Below are positions 21,958 through 32,700 of a DNA stretch of 64,000 nucleotides, one piece after another. The stretch is taken from the NCBI RefSeq assembly GCF_000801105.2, contig NC_079512.1:248001-312000 (forward strand), given 5' to 3'. The position numbers were made by a program, and so were the translations under genes. The notes beneath the pieces were generated by a model. The model did no database searches. It was not told the DNA's origin and saw nothing but the letters and a program-made list of their open reading frames with translations. The stretch comes from Raphanus sativus. Lineage: Eukaryota; Streptophyta; Magnoliopsida; Brassicales; Brassicaceae. Numbering within the stretch: position 1 is the stretch's first letter; each line of letters begins with the position of its first letter.

Positions 21958-22702
21958 TAAATACCAGTAAATCTTATATTCCTAACAAAATATTGAGAAA
22001 CTCTTAAAGATAAATTAAGGATACTTTTCAAAAGAACTTTCCTATTTCACCCAGGTTTCATGGAGACTGGATAAGACTTTCTCATTACCCAATACAAATG
22101 CAGAACTAAACAAAATGTTCAATGGGTTGACAAAACAAAATGTTCAATGGTTCACACACTATGCACACGCATAACTGTATAGACGTAGAGAGAAGTTCCA
22201 TACTAGTCTTTACTTGCTCAGCTTTTCTAGATTTCATACTTTCAGCTAAAAGCTAATACCCAATTCCAAAGTTCCTCTGTAGAAGAAACAAAACCTATAT
22301 AACTATTCACAAAAAGCTACACTGATCCCATGATTTATGCACCCAGCTTCTATGTCCTATGTTAATAACTACCTCTATCCGACCCAACAATTCATATTTT
22401 ACATAGACACTGGAACTTTAGACTTTAGTTAGTCAGTTTCATTTAATACTACCTCAATGAATAGTCATATCCCGAAAGTAAAACAAAGGGATAATGCATG
22501 AACATAACAAGAAGTTAAGAATCATATGTCCAACAGACCAAGAACATATCCTCTACATTTCACAAACGATCAAAAGAAAATACTTCATTCAGATTCATAT
22601 TCATAAAATAACACAACAAAAAGACATTGAACAACGAAACTATTAAGCAATAAATGATTTAAGAGTTTCTAAATAATCCTAAACCCAACTTCAAATCAAC
22701 CT
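21958..22702. other. Intergenic, 3' flank of the ERF gene
   Basis: AT-rich DNA with no coding potential. The right half is the 3' UTR region of the minus-strand ERF gene. Confidence 0.6.
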
Positions 22703-23485
22703 CTAAGCCCATTTTTTAAGATTGTTAAAAGGACAAATCACATTTCCATCATTACTAGACGAAGTTAAGTTCCTAGTGGTATCACTGAACAGTTGTTCAA
22801 CTGATGTGACTTTAACACACTTCCTCACATTCACCCTCTTCTTCTTCTTCCTCCTCCTATCCTCCTCCGTTGTTGAGGACTGAGTCTCAGCAATCTCCTC
22901 CGGAAAGACCGGATGAACCACGAAGTTAGTCTTGGCTTTGGTCCCTCTAAGCCTCATCGCCGCCGCGTCATACGCACGTGCAGCCTCTTCCGCCGTGTCG
23001 AACGTGCCTAACCAGTGTCTGCACCGCCCTATCCTGTCTCTTATCTCCGCGGACCACCTTCCCCACGGACGTTTTCTCACTCCTCTGAACCCTCCGTTCT
23101 TCTCCGGCATCTTCCTCCACCGCTTCACGCCGTCTTCGGTCTCCGTCGCCGCGAAGTGCTGCTCGGAGACTTTTATGTTGTTACTACCGAACAGTACGTT
23201 TTCACCCACTATGGCCGCGATGGAATCATCCATAACCCGACGCTGACTTGCGGGTACGGGTTTTGGGTCAGGAGAGAAAAGAGAAGAGATATCGAACGTG
23301 TCAGGTCCGTTAAAGGGCTCCGTCACCGTGAGATTTGAAAACGGAGGTTTAGATCCTGAAAAGGGCATGCACACTAACGGCGTATCTTTGTATAACCCAT
23401 ACGTTTCTAAGCTTTGATGGGTTTCGACGCCGGACCTTAACGGAAATGAAAGTTGGAGACGTTTAGCATCAACGGTGTTTTCCAT
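22703..23485 (-). CDS. AP2/ERF transcription factor
   Basis: Single exon, 260 residues, minus strand. One AP2 domain spans about residues 133-190: [18 protein letters not shown], then [17 protein letters not shown], with the Ala and Asp (AEIRD) typical of ERF-type GCC-box binders and not of DREB proteins. A basic stretch RRRKKKKR (210-217) is a likely nuclear signal. The frame is open 22 codons further upstream, but that ATG overlaps the TATA box, so I start at the ATG reading [10 protein letters not shown]. From memory this is syntenic with At1g80580, an ERF gene two loci from WIN1. It acts in the nucleus as a DNA-binding regulator. No intron, as usual for ERF genes. Confidence 0.92.
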   Translation of the reverse strand: MENTVDAKRLQLSFPLRSGVETHQSLETYGLYKDTPLVCMPFSGSKPPFSNLTVTEPFNGPDTFDISSLFSPDPKPVPASQRRVMDDSIAAIVGENVLFGSNNIKVSEQHFAATETEDGVKRWRKMPEKNGGFRGVRKRPWGRWSAEIRDRIGRCRHWLGTFDTAEEAARAYDAAAMRLRGTKAKTNFVVHPVFPEEIAETQSSTTEEDRRRKKKKRVNVRKCVKVTSVEQLFSDTTRNLTSSSNDGNVICPFNNLKKWA

Positions 23486-23539
23486 TTTACGGCGAAAGAT
23501 AATAGAGTTTTGTATGAAAATTGTGTGTGTTCGGAAGCA

Positions 23540-23546
23540 TTTTATA
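23540..23546 (-). promoter_or_regulatory. TATA box of the ERF gene
   Basis: TATAAAA on the minus strand, 55 bases before the chosen ATG. It overlaps codons 2-4 of the longer open frame (ATG CCT ATA AAA), which argues that the longer frame is not translated. Confidence 0.75.
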
Positions 23547-25402
23547 GGCACAAAACAACTACTACATGATTAAGTAATTAATTTCCTCGAATAATGATTT
23601 TACTATTTTCGTATTTTGTTTCTTCTGATGTATATATACATTTATACGCACTATGCAATTTAATGGTCGGGAGGGAAGTAAAATTATTAATAGATTCTTG
23701 TATAAGTATATTTGTATAGTGAGATAATCAAAAGATACTGCTGTCAATTCGATAGATGAGACTGGAAATCTATCACAGTTCATAGAGGAAGTTTTGTACC
23801 GTTTGCTCTTTAATATATGGAGACGATTCTTTAAAAAAAATTCAATTAAATGAATTCAGTCTTTACTTTTTTGCTTCTCAAACATATAATTGATATATCA
23901 TCAAACAAACCTTCAAGTTTTTTTATTGAGGTTTTAATCGTTTTTTTTGTTTGTCAAACATCTGATGATATATATCATCAAACTTGGAACAAAGTAAATG
24001 ACCTTGTCTGAAAGACTGAAACTACAAGGAAGTATAATTAAATATATTTTTGAAATTACGGTAACTTAGACACCACACAACTGTTGATTAACAAAATAAT
24101 AAATAACACTTATTGACAATTTGCATCAAGCTGTAATAGAGATTACAAATTAAATAGATTTTTGACATTACGGTAACTTAGACACCAACCAAGGGATAGG
24201 TTGGGCCTTGTAAAAGTTTTAAGGCCAGTAAAGCAGAAGAAACCATCAACAGCATATTCATAAGATTTGTTGATTTGACTTGTTGGAATGACATCCGTTT
24301 CATTACGTAAGGCTCGTGTTCTCTTGAGCACTCTTGCTGGCGTCAACAGACACGATTGTTTTGATTGCATCTCACTTTTAATAAGTTTGAACTTATTTTA
24401 AAAAAAAAAATTAATAATATTATAAGATCATATCAATTTTCAATTTTTTTTTGTCAAATGGCCTGCTGACTTCACCTGACATGTTAAAGATCTTCTGTCG
24501 GTAATAACATTCATCATCTCAATTCCGAACTGTTTGTATGGAGCATAGATGTGGTATGTTTCATCCTTAGTGGTTGTATTTTGGTATTATCTGCAATGTA
24601 ATCCCATTAACTTAAATCAATATAATCACTATAGGAAAAATATATCAATTTTCATCATATATATTTTTCTCTTTAGATCTTCAACCAATATTACGATTGC
24701 ATAGACACTAAGTTTTTTTTTCCTTTTGGTGTAACAGAGAAGAATATGTGTATGATTTACCAATAAAAATATGTATGATACAAGATCGCTTAAATCCATA
24801 TAATTTTTTTTTGATAATACACATTTTTAGAGAGCTTCAAAAAGTCATTAATGTCATATTTGTTATTACAAATTAAAGTATATGCAAATAGTCAAAAGTA
24901 AATGTTTAAAATAGCTAAAGTATACTGAAAACACTAAAATAGTTAAATATCTATTGATTTTTTATCCAAATATTCAAAGAAAACCAATGTATATGTTAAA
25001 TTAAGGTATTTTGACATATATGTTATGAAAATTTATATGTAATATATTATCTTTCTTATAGATTTTGAAAATTTAAAGTATATAATGAATTTTGAAAATT
25101 TAAAAACATTTTAAATGGGTTATCCGAACCCGAAACGAACATGCAAAGATCCGAACCGAACCCGAACCAAAATTTAGAAATATCCGAATGGGGCTGAAAT
25201 CTTTGATCCCGAAAACCCGAAACCCGAATGGACTGAACCGAAACCCGAATGAGTACCCGAACGCCCATCCCTAATTTTTTTTATTGAATAATTAAAATGA
25301 ATGGATCATTTGCTACTAGTATTTATGAAAATTTATAATGAACATTATGAAATTAAACACTTCAATTATCTATTCTACCTAGTTTTATTATACAAAAAAT
25401 CT
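23547..25402. other. Intergenic, with small repeats
   Basis: AT-rich non-coding DNA upstream of the ERF gene. A 40-bp word ending TTACGGTAACTTAGACACCA is repeated at 24036-24075 and 24148-24187. 25110-25275 is a degenerate CCGAACCCGAA block (see next entry). 25330-25390 begins the similarity to the distal upstream region of the WRKY unit. Confidence 0.55.
25110..25275. repeat. Degenerate CCGAACCCGAA repeat
   Basis: Dense, irregular CCGAACCCGAA / ACCCGAATG words ending at CGCCCATCCC. It is the same word family, inverted, as in WIN1 intron 2. Likely the end of a dispersed transposon family; I cannot name it. Confidence 0.55.
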
Positions 25403-25403
25403 A

Positions 25404-25565
25404 AACCACGCGTCTGTGGTCGGGTGGTCAAGACGTTCCATGGATCTCTAAAGGATCCGAATTCGAATCCGCACTACACCACATTTCTACAATGCGTGGT
25501 CACCGGGGCTTTCACATTCTCTCTCTGGAGAATGATTTACCATTTTTCTTTTACTAAAAAAATAT
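25404..25565 (+). mobile_element. Probable SINE (tRNA-like head)
   Basis: The head GTGGTCGGGTGGTCAAGACG and the B-box-like AATTCGAATCCGC ~40 bases further resemble a tRNA-derived pol III promoter. The segment ends in an A-rich tract. It interrupts DNA that is otherwise similar to 6540-6680. No clear target duplication was found, so the limits are approximate. Confidence 0.5.
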
Positions 25566-25594
25566 AACACTTTGCACACAGCCAGCACAATTGG

Positions 25595-25962
25595 TTATAG
25601 TATTTACTGGTGTCACAAAGTTTTATTTATTCTGCTTTATATTAGTGTTATCTTAAACTGATACTGTGTTATAACAAGCATATGGATGCATAGAGAAATG
25701 ATGAGTACCTTGAAGTGATTTTCGAGTTTCTCTTTATCAATTCGTTTGTTAATTAGACGAAAATCATTGTGTGGGAAAGAGATTTAGAGGAAATCCTATA
25801 AATCTGACCTAAAGATTTGTCTTAAAATCGTAATGGATAAACACCTGGAATATTTGTCTGTTGACTATATTTTTTTCTGTGAGGAAGTGATGTAAACACT
25901 GGCGTCACTAGCTAGTTCTTCTCGCCGCCCACATGGTCTAGTAGTTTTGTTTTATTTTATAA
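25595..25962 (+). pseudogene. Promoter remnant of WRKY copy 3
   Basis: Closely similar to 12500-12740 upstream of WRKY copy 2 (shared AATGATGAGTAC and GTGATTTTCGA, then TTTCTCTTTATCAATTC). At 25962 the similarity stops at a Helitron end and resumes on the other side at 28765-28811 (CCAACCAATA..), so this is one promoter split by an insertion. Confidence 0.75.
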
Positions 25963-26479
25963 CTAGCGTTTGTCCGCGCTACGCGCGGAGGTCAATCTAT
26001 TGTATTTATAAAATGTTTTGTTTATGTTGTACAATTTTTTATATATTATGGAGGTTAATATTTGTTGTTTTAGTTAATGAAAATCAGCAGCCAACATTTT
26101 GGCTTGTGCGCTGATGATGAGATTGTTATGGATTGAGTAGTGAATATATATATTTAATTTAGGTAATATAAATATACTATTAAGTATCATTTTCATAGTA
26201 CGTATTTTTTTTGTTACAAAAAGTCTACGTTTTAGAGAAAATGTTTGTTTCTAAAAGATATATATTTTATATCTTTATGTATTTTTTATTAAATAATAAT
26301 GGTAAATTGTAAATTTCAAAAAAAAAATAGTGTTTATTGAATTTTTATTGGTTAAAAGCTATAGAAAATAGTTAATCTCAAAAAATACATTTATAGTTTA
26401 TTGAAAAACAAAAAGTAAACAATTTTTAAAGTAGTTTCTGGTTTAATTTTTTTTAAAGATACTATAAATGTATGTATCT

Positions 26480-26715
26480 TTTTAAAGTTTATAGTTTATT
26501 GAAAACTGATTTTTTAGAGTTGGAGTAAACAATTGATGCAACAAATGACAGAAAAATGACAGATACATTTTTAAAGATACTATAAATGACAGATACGTTG
26601 TTTTCTTTTTAAAGATACTATAAATGTATTTAAAAATATATCTTTAAATACATTTATAGTTTATTGAAAACTGACTTTTTGCAGTTGGAGTAAACAATTG
26701 ATGCAACAAAACTTT
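26480..26715. repeat. Internal duplication inside the Helitron
   Basis: The block TTTATAGTTTATTGAAAACT followed by GAGTAAACAATTGATGCAAC occurs near 26488-26545 and again near 26648-26710, with extra copies of AAAGATACTATAAATG between. Confidence 0.65.
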
Positions 26716-27499
26716 CTCACGATTCACAGCAGTGGCTATGAACATGCTTTTGACCATCATATTTATAAATTTCTAACAGTTATCAGCGAATACAAAACTA
26801 TATTAATGTTTGGCCACCCCAGATTGAGTATGTAAAACCTAACCCAATAACTCAAATGAAGCTACAAACAAAACTCAGTTGCACAAAAGGGGAAAAATTG
26901 ATCACCAAGATAACACATGGGTTATGATGAAAAAGCAGAATTAGTGGTTTTGAATACTCACAATGTCTCCATAAAGTGCACCAGTATGGAACCGTTTTAT
27001 ATAAGTTTCAGCGCTGGTCTCATATTTTTTCTAGATTGTAAATGGGAGCCTTTATCTTGTCCGCCAAATCCGGGTAGAAGATGTTAAACTTGTACCTTTG
27101 AAACACATTTGGAGGGGAGATCGTCGTAGTGTGTTTGTTTATACTTAGTCTTGAAAAAAACTGGGTTGAGCAGATTAATAGAAGTAGGTGTACCGCATGC
27201 ATAATTAAGGTTCGCATTACGTTCCTCCGTTGTTCCCACTGCTTTAATCTCCAAGTTATCTTTTTCCCCAGGTTCTGGTTTTGAGATCATAGCCTCTTAA
27301 AACCGCTTCTCCTTGGGAGATGAATGACTGGGTACTTCTTCACCTTTCCATCGTTGGCGAAAAACCACATGATCCGCCACAACAATGTCTTGTATTGTTT
27401 ATAAAAAATATGACTAAACAGATTAATTCTAAATTGTCTTTGTTTAAACTTTTTTTTTTTTAAAACACAAGGTGAAAATATGGCAATTTACCTCCCAGC

Positions 27500-28379
27500 C
27501 GTGAACTCTAGAGAAAGTTCTTGAGTCTCATTCCAGAACATACTCCATGTACTTGGTTCAAGCAAGAGTATTAGGAATTGGTAACGACATGGAGAACTCT
27601 GTAAGATTACTCTAGGAGCATGAAGGTTCATCGTGCTCTTGAACCTCTTTCAAGAATTCACAGATAAATTGAGCATGAAGGTTCATCGTGATCACCTGCC
27701 AGATATGCGAGCAGCATCAATGAACTTGGTTGTAATGAAGGATCATAGCTCTGTTTACCTTGATGTTTGCATTGGCATGTTCACATACCTACTGAATGGA
27801 GTCTGGTGATATATGCTAGGGGAAAAAACAGCTATGCGGTAGTCTTTTCAACTGCCAAAGAAAAGTGAACATGTTTAACAAAGGTCTCGGATAATTCTGA
27901 CAGATGAAAATATCCAATTTAAGGGATTAGACTGATAAAAAGGCCAGAGAAAGAGTTTTTACCAGTACCCAATTGTCGGAAGGCTTTAGGTGTTCCATCT
28001 TGCAAAGATTCGGGATCAGACACCTGCATGAAGTTCCTTATGAGTTAATCATCGCAAGAAGACATCAAGAGTGGTTCTTTCTAGAGTTCATTAAGAAGGT
28101 AAAATTGTCATAGGGCATATATATTTTAGGCAAACAGAGCCATCAACGACAATAATTAATGAGAAAAAATTGATTGTAGGAACTGTTAAAAAGTACCAGT
28201 AATTCTTTACGATCATCACCGTTCCTGAGCTCTGGGGAAAACGAACCAGTCGCTTCTCCTGGACATAAATTCTTCACATGTAACTGTGGAACTTTAAGAT
28301 TATGGGTTCGCCAATGTAGCTTAAGGTGTTTTTTTCGTGGTGGTTTGAGCAGTGTGAGGGCTTCATATGGTGACATCAT
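27500..28379 (-). other. Unidentified, possibly captured gene pieces in the Helitron
   Basis: A 61-codon minus-strand frame starts at 28379 (TLLKPPRKKHLKLHWRTHNL) and ends at a GT-like donor near 28197. A second exon-like piece near 28025-27965 reads VSDPESLQDGTPKAFRQLG. On the plus strand, 27700-27810 is also open (DHSSVYLDVCIGMFTYLLNG). I cannot assign any of them. They are GC-richer than the flanks, which fits captured exons. Confidence 0.3.
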
Positions 28380-28818
28380 TTTATATAAAGTGGGATAGGG
28401 AAGTGGAAGGGTGTTGTGAGTTAAGCTGTTTTGTTTTGATGAATGAAATAATGGTTTGAGTTAATAGGAGAATAAGATGGAAGAAGAAGTGGAAAAGTCA
28501 GAAAACATTCAACAGACACGAAGATGGAAGAAGAAAGAAGGCGTTAGGTTAGATGGAATGTATTAGTCGGCCTTTTTTGTTGATTTGTTTCCAGAGATTT
28601 AAGTATACTAAACAAACATAGCCCAATAAAGTTCAAGAACGAAACTCACTTTCGCAAATGAAAAATACATAAAAACAACATTGCTGACGTGTCACAAAAT
28701 GCCCCATTCCTATTGCTGAGGTGGCAGCATAAGGAGTCAGATTTCTCAACTTTATTGTATTAAATAACAATTTAAGACGAAAGTAAATAAAAAAAAAACA
28801 ATTCCAACCAATACACTG

Positions 28819-29243
28819 GTGTTACTATCGCTGCGCCTACTCCAAAGACAGAAACTGCAACGCTACGAAGCGGGTGCAACAGATCCAAGACACTCCTTCC
28901 GTTTACAGGACAACTTATGTCGGAAAACACGTCTGTGAAGTTGATGCTTTTTCGGAGCCTAATGACGATATTGCAATCTGTTTCAAGATGATTCGGTTCG
29001 ACACATTAGACCAAGCCACCATGCCTGACCCTGTTACTATGCCTCAGCTCGTTTAAGTAGAACAAGAAGCAATTACCATCGAACAAGACACGGACCAAAT
29101 CACGAACCTGGAATTTGACATTAACGAGCTTTTTGGTGGATGATGACCAGTTATGGGCGTATCAGTTTCCTCCATTTTCACCTGGAAGTTTTATTTTCAT
29201 GGACGATATTTCTGCCTTTGATGACAATCCTTTCGACTTTTGA
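28819..29243 (+). pseudogene. WRKY copy 3, exon 3 only
   Basis: Encodes the zinc-finger half CYYRCAYSKDRNCNATKRVQ and HVC of the group III WRKY, closer to copy 1 than to copy 2. A TAA stop at 29054-29056 interrupts the frame, and an extra base near 29130 (GAGCTTTTTGGTGG) shifts it again. Exons 1 and 2, with the WRKYGQK heptapeptide, are missing: promoter-like DNA ending about 28811 passes directly into exon 3, so an internal deletion removed them. It cannot encode a DNA-binding WRKY. Confidence 0.92.
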
Positions 29244-29768
29244 ATTTTTTCAAGCTTCTAATGTTTACATTGTGGAGAGAATATTCTTCCTCGCCCCTTT
29301 TTTCTCTGTTCAATCCAGCACACTATCGTATTTGCTTTTCTTTTGTTGGTGATTTATAGTTGTCACCTTTCTTTAGAGCACCTCCATTAACGAGTTCTAA
29401 CACAATATCTCAGATTAAAGAAAACAAGAAAATGTAAAAATCATGAGAGAGAATAGAAATGAAATCTAACTGCAGAACTTCTGACACAATTTTTAGAACT
29501 CCACACGGTTAGTTATCAAATTTCAATTGGTTTTCTTTCATAAAAAATATCATATGATTTGACCAAAAAAATATCATATGAAAACATAATAGAATAATAA
29601 TACCTTTTTGGTTAAAATCTTCTTTTTTTGGTATGAGACCAATTACTGTTTATCAATTTGAACGATATTCGCCCCAACCCTCAATTAAATAATCTTATTT
29701 ACGGTTTCAAAATTTTAAATAATTCATACTCTAATGATTTAGATTTATTTTAAAAACTCTTTTCACAA
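29244..29768. other. Intergenic between WRKY copy 3 and the satellite
   Basis: AT-rich DNA with no gene. The first ~30 bases still resemble the WRKY 3' flank. The satellite starts abruptly near 29769 at GAAGGGGTTACCCACG. Confidence 0.55.
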
Positions 29769-32700
29769 TAGAAGGGGTTACCCACGTATTTTGAATTTTT
29801 TTTAAAAATATGAAAAATCTGGTTTTAATGTATAGTTTAATAGATAACTAACATAAGATGATAGTCAAAGAGTTTAGAACATCGAATGTCTCCGTTTCTC
29901 TACATAATGATGATTTTATAATGCTAATTCTACTAATCTATGCAGTATTTAAAAATTTAGTAAACTAAATATTAAAAAATTGGAATAATTTCTATATACC
30001 ATGAAAGATAGTTTAGAATATATTAGTTCAAAATTTTAAATGTAGAATGTGGTTTGAAATTTTTAAACAAAAGTAAAGGGTATAAACTTCAGTATATAGA
30101 TCATTTACCGAAAACTCATTATTTTAGAGGGGTTAACCCACAGATTTTGGAAAATTTTCAAAAATATGAAAATCTTATTTTAATGTATAGTTTCAACGAG
30201 CACTAACATAACATGATGGTCAAAGAGTTTAGAACATCTGTTGTCTCCGTTTCTCTAGATAATGGAGATTTTATAATGCTAATTCCATTGATCTAGGTAG
30301 TATATGAAATTTTACCAAACTAAATATTAAAAAATAAGAATGATTCCTATATACTATGAAAGATAGTTTAGAATAGATTAATTTAAGTTTCTAATTTGGT
30401 TTGAAATTTTTAAACGAAAGTACAGAGTATAAACTTCAGTATATAGAGGATTTACCGAAAACTCATTATTTTAGAAGAGGTTAACCCACGGATTTTGGAA
30501 ATTTTTTTAAAATATGAAAATCTGGTTTTAGTGTATAGTTTCATCGAGCAGTAACATAAGAAGATTGCAAAAGAGTTTAGAATCTCTGTTGTCTCATTTT
30601 CTCTGGAAAATAAAGATTTTATAATGGTAACTCCACTAATCTAGGCATTATATAAAATTCTAGTAAAAGTAAATATTAAAAAATTAGAATTATTCCTATA
30701 TACCATGAAAGATAGTTTAGAATACATTAATTCAAATGTAGAATGTGGTTTGAATTTTTTAAACAAAAGTAAAGGGTATAAACTTCAGTATATATATCAT
30801 TTACCGAAAACTCATTATTTTAGAGGGGTTAACCCATGGATTTTGGAAAATTTTCAAAAATATGAAAATCTTGTTTTAATGTATAGTTTCATCGAGCACT
30901 AACATAACATAATGGTCAAAGAGTTTAGAACATCTGTTGTCTCCTTGTTTCTGTAGATAATGAAGATTTTATAATGCTAATTCCACAAATCTATGTAGTA
31001 TATAAAATTTTAATAAACTAAATATTAAAAAATTAGAAGGATTACTATATACCATGAAAGATAGTTTAGAATAAATTAATTCAAATGTAGATAGTGGTTT
31101 GCAATTTTTTAAATAAAGTGAAGAGTATAAACTTCAGTATATAGAGTATTTACCGAAAACTCATTATTTTAGAAGGGGTTAACCCACGGATTTTGGAAAA
31201 TTTTCAAAAATATGAAAATCCGGTCTAAGTATATAGTTTCATCGACCAGTAACATAAGATGATGGTCAAAGAATTTACAACATTTGTAGTCTCTGTTTCT
31301 CTAGATAATAAAAATTTTATAATGGTAACTCATAAGTTGATGGTTAAAGAGTTTAGACCTCTGTTGTCTTCGTTTCTCTAGATAATGAAGATTTTATAAT
31401 GCTATTTCCACTAATCTAGGCAGTATATAAAATTTTAATAAACTAAATATTAAAAAATTAGAATGATTCGTATATACCATGAAAGATAGTTTATAATACA
31501 TTAATTCAAATGTAGAATGTGGTTTGAATTTTTTAAACAAAAGTAAATGGTATAAACTTCAGTATATAGAGCATTTATCGAAAATTCATTATTTTAGAGG
31601 GGTTACCCACAGATTTTGGAAAATTTTCAAAAACATGAAAATCTGGTTTTAGTGTATAATTTTATCGAGCACTAACATAAGATGATGGTCAAAGAGTTTA
31701 GAACCTTTGTAGTCTCCGTTTTTCTAGATAATAAAGATTTTATAATGGTAATTCCACTAATGTAGGCAGTATATGAAATTTTAGGAAACTAAATATTAAA
31801 AAAATAGAATGATTCCAATATACCATGAAAGATAGTTTAGAATACATTATTTCAAATGTAGAATGTGTTTTAAATTTTTTTAAACAAAAATAAAGAGTAA
31901 AACTTCAATATATAGAACATTTACCAAAAACTCATTATTTTAGAAGGGGTGTTAACCCACAGATTTTGGAAAAGTTTCAAAAATATGAAAATATGGTTTT
32001 AGTGTATGGTTTCATCGATCAGTACCATAAGATGATGATCAAAGAGTTTATAACCTTTGTTCTCTTCTGTTTCTCTAGATAATGAAAATATTATAATGTT
32101 AATTCCATTAATCTAGGCAGTATATAAAATTTTAATAAATTAAATATTAAAAATTTAGAATGATTCCTATACATCATGAAAAATAGTTTAGAATACATTA
32201 ATTCAAATGTATAATGTGTTTTGAAATTTTTAAACAAAGTAAAAGGGATAAAACTTCAGTATATAGAGCATTTACCGAAAACTATATATATTTGAAGGGT
32301 ATAAACTTCAGTTATAGTTTCATCGAGAAATGACATAAGATGATGAAAAGAGTTTAGAACCTTTGTAATCTCTGTCTCTAGATAAAATGAATATTTTAAT
32401 AATGCAATTCCTTTGATCTAGGAAGTATATGAAATTTTACCAAACTAATATTAAAAAATTAGAATGATTCCTATATACCATGAAAGATAGTTAAGAATAG
32501 ATTAATTCAAGTTTCTAATTTGGTTTGAAAATTTAAACGGAAGTACAGAGTATAAACTTCAGTATAAAGAACGATTTACCGAAAACTCATTATTTTAGAA
32601 AGAGTTACCCATGATTTGGATTTTTTTTTACAAATACGAAAATCTGGTTTTACTGTATAGTCATCGAGCAGTAACTTAAGATGATTGCAAAAGAGTTAGA

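Larger units (their letters stand above)
25963..28764 (-). mobile_element. Non-autonomous Helitron, 2.8 kb, splitting the WRKY copy 3 promoter
   Basis: On the minus strand the 3' end at 25963 is CTAG|T, with a 6-bp stem and 3-base loop (CCGCGC..GCGCGG, 25974-25988) seven bases inside. The 5' end at 28764 is A|TTTAATACAATAAAGTTGAG, matching the Helitron at 17982-21957 except that the invariant TC is now TT. Flanks join cleanly against the uninterrupted promoter of WRKY copy 2 near 12740. No Rep/helicase. Confidence 0.82.

Noticed and set aside
23486..23551. N-terminal extension of the ERF protein (22 residues)
   Set aside because: Its ATG and first codons form the TATA box, so it is almost surely untranscribed or untranslated.
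25404..25480. Functional tRNA gene
   Set aside because: Only promoter-box-like words are present. The arms do not fold to a cloverleaf with consistent stems; a SINE head is a better explanation.
30705..30902. 65-codon open frame in the satellite (also 35611-35811)
   Set aside because: Chance frames in single monomers; neighbouring monomers break them.
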